A DNA stretch of 64,000 nucleotides from Nonomuraea sp. NEAU-A123 (GTDB lineage: Bacteria > Actinomycetota > Actinomycetes > Streptosporangiales > Streptosporangiaceae), in the NCBI RefSeq assembly GCF_018603905.1, contig NZ_JAHFZZ010000002.1, positions 496,001-560,000 on the forward strand, read 5' to 3'. This document shows positions 58,749 through 64,000 of the stretch, one piece after another. Numbering within the stretch: position 1 is the stretch's first letter; every line of letters begins with the position of its first letter. A program made the translations under genes and the position numbers. The notes beneath the pieces were generated by a model, which saw nothing but the letters and a program-made list of their open reading frames with translations, made no database searches and had not been told where the DNA came from.

Positions 58749-59603
58749 TCAGGCGTCGATCAGGTCGGTGAGGTGGGTGAGCATCCGTTCGGGGTCGGGC
58801 TCGCGGCCGGTGAACAGGCGGAAGGCATGCGCGGCCTGGAAGACCACCATGCCGCCGCCGTGCATGGTGCGGCAGCCGAGCGCCCCGGCCCGGCGCAGCA
58901 GTTCGGTCTCCAGGGGCCGGTAGACGATGTCGGCCACCCACAGCTCCGGGCGCAGCAGTTCCGCGGGGAGCGGCAGCCCGGGGTGCTGCGCCATCCCGGT
59001 GGGGGTCGCGTGCACCAGCCCGTCCGCCGTGGCGAGCAGCCCGCCCAGCTCGCTCTGGGCGGCGGCGCGGATCCGGTCCGGCCCGAACCGGCCGGCCAGG
59101 TCGGCGGCGAGCGAGGCCGCCCGGTCCTCGGCGGCGTCGACCAGCACGACCTGGTCGGCGCCGAGGGTCAGCAGGGCGTGCGCCACCGCGGCCCCCGCCC
59201 CGCCCGCGCCGAGCTGTACCACCTGCCGGGTGGGCGCGTCGGGCAGTCCCCGGGCGAACGACTCCGCGAACCCGGTCCAGTCGGTGTTGTGCCCCACGGC
59301 CCGCCGCCCCTCGAAGACGACGGTGTTGACCGCGCCGAGCATCGCCGCGTCCGGGGACAGCTCGTCCAGGAAGGGGATCACGGTCTGCTTGCACGGGTGG
59401 GTGATGTTGAGGCCGTCGAACCCGAGCCGCCGCGCCGTACGGACCAGCTCCCCCGCGGCGTCGGCGCCCAGCCCCAGCTCGCCGATGTCGAGCAGCCGGT
59501 AGACGTAGCGCACGCCGTGCGCGTCCGCCTCGCGCTCGTGCAGCGCGGGGCTGAACGACGGGCCGATCCCGGCGCCGATCAGGCCGATCAGATAGGAGCT
59601 CAT
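58749..59603 (-). CDS. Quinate/shikimate dehydrogenase (AroE family)
   Basis: 284 residues. The substrate site shows FSPALHE and NITHPCKQ (catalytic Lys) with NTDWTGF; the Rossmann loop is GAGGAGAAVAHAL. After the second strand the sequence is VVLVDAAED, an acidic residue that favours NAD+ over NADP+, as in the catabolic quinate/shikimate dehydrogenases (QsuD) rather than biosynthetic AroE. First gene of the operon; operator 33-54 bases upstream. Confidence 0.88.
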   Translation of the reverse strand: MSSYLIGLIGAGIGPSFSPALHEREADAHGVRYVYRLLDIGELGLGADAAGELVRTARRLGFDGLNITHPCKQTVIPFLDELSPDAAMLGAVNTVVFEGRRAVGHNTDWTGFAESFARGLPDAPTRQVVQLGAGGAGAAVAHALLTLGADQVVLVDAAEDRAASLAADLAGRFGPDRIRAAAQSELGGLLATADGLVHATPTGMAQHPGLPLPAELLRPELWVADIVYRPLETELLRRAGALGCRTMHGGGMVVFQAAHAFRLFTGREPDPERMLTHLTDLIDA

Positions 59604-59635
59604 CCGCTCTCACTCTCCTCCGGTGTCCCTCCAAT

Positions 59636-59657
59636 GTACGAACTAGTACGTTCGTAC
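59636..59657. promoter_or_regulatory. TetR-type operator before the dehydrogenase gene
   Basis: GTACGAAC-TAGTAC-GTTCGTAC, a perfect 8-bp inverted repeat with a six-base spacer, 33 bases upstream of the dehydrogenase start (minus strand). Confidence 0.65.
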
Positions 59658-59688
59658 GCTAGACCGTATGGAGTACCGCCCGTGAGAG

Positions 59689-59708
59689 CCGGGTTTCAGG
59701 AAACCCGG
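59689..59708 (-). terminator. Terminator overlapping the end of the GNAT gene
   Basis: CCGGGTTT and AAACCCGG form an 8-bp stem with a four-base loop (59689-59708). It includes the GNAT stop codon and lies between that gene and the dehydrogenase promoter. Confidence 0.5.
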
Positions 59709-60649
59709 ATCAGGCGGCGCCAGACGTCGATCACCAGGACCGGCCGCATGCCGGCCGACAGGTAGAGGTCGAGCGCGGGCGTGGTGTTGTTGGAGTCGAC
59801 GTGCAGCAGAGTCCCCCGCCGCCCACGCGCCGCGTCGGCGGCGAAGGCGTGCCGGAGCAGGAAGCGCCCCAGCCCCTTGCCCCGATGCTCGGGCAGGACG
59901 GCCAGCGTGGCGACATAGCCGCAGTCCTCGTCCGGCACGAACTGGTTGTTGCCGACCACCAGCGCCGCCGGCCGCCCGTCGATCCTGGCCACCGTGAGCT
60001 GGCTCCAGTCGGTGACGCTCTGCGCCTGCCGGCGCTCGAGCCAGTGCTCGTAGTCGACCTTGACGAAGCCGAAGTGGTCGGCGAACGCCTCCTGCTGGAC
60101 CTGGTACGCCTGCCTGCGGACGGCGTCCGTCTCCCCGCTGTGGAGGGTCAGCCCCGGAATCGGGGCCGGCGGCTCGACCGGGCCTTCGTGGTCGACGCGC
60201 ATGCGGTGGAAGCTGGTGCCGGGCGCGAAGCCGTATGCCTTGGCGAGCGCCTGCCTGTCGGTGTCGGCCCGGTAGATGCCAATGTCGACCGTGGCGGCGT
60301 CGTGGCCTCGGGCCAGCGCCAGCTCCCCGGCGCGGTCTAGCACGAGGCGCCACAGCTCGTCCGCGAGCCCCTCGACGCCCGGACGCACTAGGATCTCTGT
60401 GTCGATCATGTCGCTGTCGCCCTTGGCGCACACCCAGGCCCAGCCGACGAGCGTGCCGCCGGCGTCGTGGACGAGCCAGCCGTCCGTGTCGGGGTCGAAG
60501 CCCGGCTCCGCCAGCTCGTCGGCGATGTCGTCGAGCGTCGCGTCGGGAACCCCGATGACGGCGAGGTCGCAGGCCGCGACGAGCTCGTGGATGGCGGGCG
60601 CGTCTTCGGCCCGTGGACGGCTGAACCTGAGGGCAGCGGACGGCTTCAT
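59696..60649 (-). CDS. Tandem-domain GNAT acetyltransferase (MshD-like)
   Basis: 317 residues with two GNAT domains. The C-terminal one has the full acetyl-CoA motif VLPEHRGKGLGRFLL (about 244-258) and the LYLSAGMRPV tail; the N-terminal one is degenerate. This double arrangement resembles MshD of mycothiol synthesis, but several paralogues exist in actinomycetes, so the substrate is uncertain. ATG at 60649; no strong ribosome-binding site. Confidence 0.85.
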   Translation of the reverse strand: MKPSAALRFSRPRAEDAPAIHELVAACDLAVIGVPDATLDDIADELAEPGFDPDTDGWLVHDAGGTLVGWAWVCAKGDSDMIDTEILVRPGVEGLADELWRLVLDRAGELALARGHDAATVDIGIYRADTDRQALAKAYGFAPGTSFHRMRVDHEGPVEPPAPIPGLTLHSGETDAVRRQAYQVQQEAFADHFGFVKVDYEHWLERRQAQSVTDWSQLTVARIDGRPAALVVGNNQFVPDEDCGYVATLAVLPEHRGKGLGRFLLRHAFAADAARGRRGTLLHVDSNNTTPALDLYLSAGMRPVLVIDVWRRLIRVS

Positions 60650-60717
60650 GGCAGCGATTTTCCCGAATCCGGACGCCCCGCGCCTCCTATTTTCGGTGCG
60701 GTGGATAAGCTGAGGCG

Positions 60718-61038
60718 GTGCTCGACAAGACGCCGTTGCGCATCGACGTCGCCACACCGGACGCGACGACCATCCGGCTGGCCCTCAGCGGCGACCTCGA
60801 TTTCGACACCGCCGCCGATCTGACGGGGCTGACGTTGGATGCCGGTTACCGCCGGCTCGACGTGGATCTGTCGGAGCTGGCCTTCATCGACTCCTCCGGC
60901 CTGGCCGCCCTCGTACGACTCCAGCGGCAGGTCGAGGGCGCCGACGCCGTGCTGCATGTGGTGGCGTTGACGCCCTATCTGCGCAACCTGATGCGGATGA
61001 CCGGGCTCGACAAGCTGTTCAGCCTGCCGCCGGGCTGA
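60718..61038 (+). CDS. STAS-domain anti-sigma factor antagonist
   Basis: 106 residues. The STAS core DLSELAFIDSSGLAALVRLQRQ carries the Ser that is usually phosphorylated (DSSGL at about 59-63). TAAGCT lies exactly six bases before the GTG, suggesting a leaderless transcript; no Shine-Dalgarno is present. The RsbW-like kinase at 61975 may be its partner, though not adjacent. Confidence 0.88.
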   Translation: MLDKTPLRIDVATPDATTIRLALSGDLDFDTAADLTGLTLDAGYRRLDVDLSELAFIDSSGLAALVRLQRQVEGADAVLHVVALTPYLRNLMRMTGLDKLFSLPPG

Positions 61039-61265
61039 CCGCCTCCTCCTGCGTGGCCGCCCCGGCCGACGGGCCACCGCGCAGCGGGATCTCCTTGATG
61101 AAGACCGCCAGCCAGCAGGCCACGGCCATGCCGACGCCGCCGAGCATCGGGTAGATCTTGTACTTGCCCGCGGCGTCGAGGGCCCGGCCGACGAACAGCG
61201 AGACCACCATGGCCGGGCAGGACGACCATCACCTCACGTCGTCGTCCGACTGCCTCCGCCACCAC
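61019..61265 (-). pseudogene. Eroded DHA2-type MFS efflux transporter
   Basis: The 3' part reads MVVSLFVGRALDAAGKYKIY and FIKEIPLRG, which join an internal part of an EmrB/QacA-type transporter to its C-terminus; a different frame near 61265 holds start-like codons. So most of the gene has been lost by internal deletion and frameshift. It is divergent from a tetR gene, as such pumps usually are. Its end overlaps the STAS gene end. Confidence 0.6.
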
Positions 61266-61289
61266 GCACCCCTGGTGAGAGCTTGCTTA

Positions 61290-61305
61290 CTTGCCGACCG
61301 GCAAG
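61290..61305. promoter_or_regulatory. TetR operator copy 1
   Basis: CTTGCCGACCGGCAAG, 7-bp arms with a two-base spacer, 56-71 bases upstream of the tetR start and next to the eroded efflux gene. Confidence 0.6.
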
Positions 61306-61328
61306 CTTAGAATAAGCTAGATACCCTT

Positions 61329-61344
61329 CTTGTCGGTCGTCAAG
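61329..61344. promoter_or_regulatory. TetR operator copy 2
   Basis: CTTGTCGGTCGTCAAG, same length and layout as copy 1 (12 of 16 bases identical), centred 39 bp downstream of it and 17 bases before the tetR start. Confidence 0.55.
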
Positions 61345-61360
61345 TCGAAATTGGTGCACA

Positions 61361-61906
61361 TTGCGGGAAGACACCCGGAGCAGGATCCAGGAGATCGCGC
61401 TCAAGCTCTTCACCGAGCAGGGTTACGAGGCGACTTCGCTGCGAGAGATCGCGGAGGAGCTCGGCGTGACGAAGGCCGCGCTCTACTACCACTTCAAGAC
61501 CAAGGAAGACATCGTCGCCAGCCTGGCCGACCTGCGCGTGGCCGACGTCGAGGAGCTCCTGACGTGGTTCAGGAGCCAGCCGAGGACGCCGGAGACGCGG
61601 CGGGAGCTCGTCCTGCGCTACGCCGCCAAGCTGACGAACCCCCGTTATCTGGAGGTCGCCCGCTTCATGGAGCGCAACCAGACGGCCATGCGTGACCATC
61701 CGAAGATCCACCGGATGCGCGAGGTGATGCTGGAGCTGACCGACGAGCTCAACGACCCCGGAGATCCGCTGGCCGTCCGCATCAGCCGCTCGATGGCGCT
61801 GTTCACGCTGCATGCCGGCAAGTGGATGTCGCAGGACAAGAAGCTGACCGACGAGGAGATCAACGAGGCCGCGCTCGAGGTCGCGCTCCGCCTGATGGAA
61901 CCCTAG
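61361..61906 (+). CDS. TetR-family transcriptional regulator
   Basis: 181 residues from a TTG (MREDTRSRIQEIALKLFTEQGY is a common N-terminus of this subgroup). HTH about 25-46 (SLREIAEELGVTKAALYYHFKTK). Two operator copies lie just upstream. Its original target, the divergent efflux gene, is eroded, so it may now control only itself. Confidence 0.9.
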   Translation: MREDTRSRIQEIALKLFTEQGYEATSLREIAEELGVTKAALYYHFKTKEDIVASLADLRVADVEELLTWFRSQPRTPETRRELVLRYAAKLTNPRYLEVARFMERNQTAMRDHPKIHRMREVMLELTDELNDPGDPLAVRISRSMALFTLHAGKWMSQDKKLTDEEINEAALEVALRLMEP

Positions 61907-61974
61907 AGACGATTGGGGCGGGCCGGATCGGGCAGAAGGGATTGACGCGTCCAGACGGAGACGGAGGAGGTGCG

Positions 61975-62406
61975 GTGGAGGCCACGATAGCGCTCCGGCT
62001 GCCAAGGGATGCGGCGAGCGTCCCCCTTATCAGGCAGATGTTCGACGGCACACTCAGGTCACTGGGAGTGGAGCCGCAGATCCGCGATGACATCGAGCTC
62101 ATGCTGACCGAGGCGTGCTCCAACGTCGTCAGACACGCGGGCCCGAGTGACGAGTACATGGTGAGCGCGGGGGTGTACGACAAGCTCTGCGTCATCCGAG
62201 TGATCGACATGGGCGGCGGATTCGACCCGCCCAACTTCAGCGAGGCGGCCCCCGGCGCCGAGTCCGGCCGGGGGATCCAGATCATGCGCGCGCTGGCCGA
62301 CGACATCCGCTTCACCAACCGGCACGAGGACGGGTCGGTGGTGTGCCTGGAGAAGCGCCTGCGCTTCGCCCCGGGCGCGGCCGGCCCGCACTTCATGGCG
62401 AACTGA
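61975..62406 (+). CDS. RsbW/SpoIIAB-like anti-sigma factor, HATPase
   Basis: 143 residues from a GTG preceded by GGAGGAGG. N-box LTEACSNVVRHA, G1 box IDMGGGFD and G2 box GRGIQIMRAL are present, forming a small serine-kinase ATPase of the anti-sigma type. Probably phosphorylates a STAS antagonist and binds a sigma factor; none is encoded here. Confidence 0.88.
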   Translation: MEATIALRLPRDAASVPLIRQMFDGTLRSLGVEPQIRDDIELMLTEACSNVVRHAGPSDEYMVSAGVYDKLCVIRVIDMGGGFDPPNFSEAAPGAESGRGIQIMRALADDIRFTNRHEDGSVVCLEKRLRFAPGAAGPHFMAN

Positions 62407-62623
62407 ACTCCCTCGACCCCCCGGACGGGCGTACGTGCTCATGCTTCCCGTGAGAGCGCGCCCCGAGCCCGTCCGGAACCGGTCCTGCCTCGGACTGCCG
62501 GGCGGTCGATCCCGCCAGCAGCCCGAGCGTGATCAGGGCGACCACGGAGATGAGAAAAACGGCCACGAACGCCAGAATGATGACGATCGCCAGCGAAGCG
62601 ATCGTGCTGAGCACTGCCAACAT
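62393..62623 (-). CDS. Small single-pass membrane protein
   Basis: 76 residues. A long hydrophobic N-terminal stretch (LSTIASLAIVIILAFVAVFL and on to residue 38) is followed by a hydrophilic tail. It overlaps the end of the kinase gene by 14 bases, and the start is uncertain. It might be spurious. Confidence 0.4.
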   Translation of the reverse strand: MLAVLSTIASLAIVIILAFVAVFLISVVALITLGLLAGSTARQSEAGPVPDGLGARSHGKHEHVRPSGGSREFSSP

Positions 62624-62679
62624 CCGCCGGAGATGCCCCGAGAACCGGATCTTATGCGCGAGAATCGGGTAGATCGCGG

Positions 62680-63630
62680 TTACCGCGGCGTCACATCCAG
62701 CCGTCCCGGCAGCATGTCGAGGCGGCGCAGGATGACGCCCTCGCGCAGCGCCCACGGGCAGACCTCCAGCCGATCGACCTCGAACAGGTCCATGGTCGCG
62801 TGGGCCACGATGGCCCCCGCGGCCAGCTGGAGGGCCCGCCCGTCGGACACGCCGGACAGCCCGGCCCGCTCGGCCGCGCTCATGGTGGTCAGCTTGACGG
62901 CCCAGTCGGCCATGTCCTGCCGCGACAGCGACCGGGAGACGTAGAGGCCGTCGTTGGTGGGCGCCGCCCCGGCGATCCTGGCCAGTTGCTTGAAGGTCTT
63001 GGAGGTGGCCACGGCCCGGTTGGGCTCGCCGTATCTGACGATGCCGCCGACCGTGCGGGCGATCTCGGCGCGTACGTGCCGGCGCAGGTTGCGGACCTCG
63101 TCGGCGGTCGGCGGGTCGGCGCCGAACCAGTCGCGGGTGAGCCGCCCCGCGCCGAGCGGCAGCGAGACGGCGACGTCGGGCTCCTCATCCACCCCGGCGG
63201 CGATCTCCAGCGAGCCGCCCCCGATGTCGAAGGCGAGCAGCCGCCCCGACGACCAGCCGAACCAGCGCCGCACGGCCAGGAACGTCAGCCTGGCCTCGTC
63301 GCTGCCGGACAGGACCTCGATGTGCACGCCGCAGCGGTCGTTGATCTGGTCGAGCACGTGCTCGCCGTTGGCGGCCTCGCGCACGGCCGAGGTGGCGAAG
63401 GCCAGGAAGTTCTCGACACCCTTGTCCTCGGCGATGCGCAGCGCCTCCTCCACGAACTCACCGAGCCGCTCGATGCCCTCCGCGGACAGCTCGTTGCGCT
63501 CGTCGAGGTGCTCGGTCAGCCGCAGCTCCTCCTTGTGCGAGTAGGCGGGGAGGGGCCGCGCGCCGCGGTGGGCATCGACGACGAGTAGATGGACGGTGTT
63601 CGAGCCGATGTCCAGCACGCCGAGTCGCAT
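62680..63630 (-). CDS. ppx: Ppx/GppA-family exopolyphosphatase
   Basis: 316 residues, the short actinobacterial type. Ribonuclease-H-like fold motifs: [14 protein letters not shown] (6-19), [20 protein letters not shown] and [11 protein letters not shown]. Enzymes of this group cleave polyphosphate or pppGpp and are linked to the stringent response. TAGCGT (63642-63637 on the minus strand) is six bases before the ATG, indicating a leaderless transcript. Confidence 0.93.
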   Translation of the reverse strand: MRLGVLDIGSNTVHLLVVDAHRGARPLPAYSHKEELRLTEHLDERNELSAEGIERLGEFVEEALRIAEDKGVENFLAFATSAVREAANGEHVLDQINDRCGVHIEVLSGSDEARLTFLAVRRWFGWSSGRLLAFDIGGGSLEIAAGVDEEPDVAVSLPLGAGRLTRDWFGADPPTADEVRNLRRHVRAEIARTVGGIVRYGEPNRAVATSKTFKQLARIAGAAPTNDGLYVSRSLSRQDMADWAVKLTTMSAAERAGLSGVSDGRALQLAAGAIVAHATMDLFEVDRLEVCPWALREGVILRRLDMLPGRLDVTPR

Positions 63631-63728
63631 GGGGAAACGCTACCGGTCCACGGTCTGTACGGCGAAGCCGAGTCCGAAGTGGCCGAGCGGCGCGACGGCT
63701 CCACCCGCGGGGGCCATAGTCTGATCGC

Positions 63729-64000
63729 ATGTCACGAACCCTGCGACTGTTGATCACCGGCGGCGGCACCGGTGGTCACACCTATCCGGCCCTGACGACC
63801 CTGTCGGCCGTCCAGCGACGTCAGGTGCCGCACGACGTGCTCTGGGTAGGCACCGCCAACGGCCTGGAAGCCAGGATCACCGTCGAGAACGGCATCCCGT
63901 TCAAGGCCATCACCACCGGCAAGCTGCGCCGCCGGCCCAATATCAGAGAGCTCGGCACCAACATCGCCGACGTGTTCCGCATCCCGGTGGGCGTGGTCCA
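63729..64000 (+). CDS. MurG-like UDP-N-acetylglucosamine transferase, 5' part
   Basis: The first 90 codons are present and the gene leaves the window. The N-terminus LLITGGGTGGHTYPALTTL matches the GGTGGH loop of MurG, and LWVGTANGLEARI follows as in GT28 enzymes. MurG adds GlcNAc to lipid I in peptidoglycan synthesis; paralogues of this family in actinomycetes can have other roles, and no dcw-cluster genes are adjacent. TAGTCT is exactly six bases before the ATG (leaderless pattern). Confidence 0.85.
   Translation, partial: MSRTLRLLITGGGTGGHTYPALTTLSAVQRRQVPHDVLWVGTANGLEARITVENGIPFKAITTGKLRRRPNIRELGTNIADVFRIPVGVV

Noticed and set aside
1..64000. tRNA, rRNA, insertion sequences, integrases, att sites
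   Set aside because: No cloverleaf, rRNA-like stretch, transposase, integrase or flanking target duplication was recognised by eye.

Overview
The window is high-GC DNA with strong G/C bias at third codon positions, frequent GTG/TTG starts, ATGA/GTGA gene overlaps and typical actinomycete gene families (a conservon, an AfsR/SARP regulator, WYL and MmyB-type regulators, a fused TrpEG with a Trp-codon leader, tandem GNAT proteins). It reads as the chromosome of a filamentous actinomycete; Streptosporangiales (Nonomuraea-like) is my best guess, but this is inference. No rRNA, tRNA, CRISPR array, insertion sequence or integrase was seen.

Layout. 1-4.8 kb: a complete conservon on the minus strand (CvnA kinase-like sensor, CvnB roadblock, CvnC DUF742, CvnD GTPase) followed by two cytochrome P450s. 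The first P450 looks CYP157-like and lacks the ExxR motif; the second is cut by the window edge. 5.3-11.5 kb: CAP-domain protein, flavohemoglobin, MmyB-type regulator, Asp-box protein with a MoaD-like partner, a ThyX variant, and a DoxX-MarR operon with candidate operators. 11.5-16.8 kb: ABC exporter, amidohydrolase, and trpEG preceded by a complete attenuator (leader peptide with two Trp codons plus terminator). 16.9-27 kb: membrane glycosyltransferase, CocE hydrolase with WYL regulator, SDR, VOC plus carboxymuconolactone decarboxylase-like pair, and a tandemly duplicated DUF3311-symporter unit. 27-30.4 kb: a large AfsR-like regulator divergent from a flavin monooxygenase and SGNH hydrolase.

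32.9-43 kb: genes resembling a hydroxyacyl-CoA (LvaABC-like) module are split by a three-gene CATRA conflict cassette (small CATRA-associated protein, CATRA membrane protein, TPR-CHAT caspase-like protease). The LvaA-like kinase carries a one-base frameshift. An ABC exporter with a TetR follows. 43-48.6 kb: methyltransferases, an FmdB/AmiS/FmdA formamide module and a Cys/His-rich orphan. 48.7-53.4 kb: a four-gene cassette of an unknown protein, a Cas4-like Fe-S PD-(D/E)XK nuclease, a large unknown protein and an SF1 helicase, with start/stop overlaps between the last three. This is the strongest candidate for an undescribed DNA-processing or defence system.

53.4-59.6 kb: quinate/shikimate catabolism (type II dehydroquinase, MHS transporter, TetR, dehydroshikimate dehydratase, quinate/shikimate dehydrogenase) with a shared operator sequence in front of two of its transcription units, interrupted by a strip of gene remnants. 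59.7-64 kb: tandem GNAT protein, STAS protein, TetR with twin operators next to an eroded efflux-pump remnant, RsbW-like kinase, small membrane protein, Ppx/GppA and the start of a MurG-like glycosyltransferase. Several genes in the last part have a TANNNT box exactly 6 nt before the start codon, suggesting leaderless transcripts.
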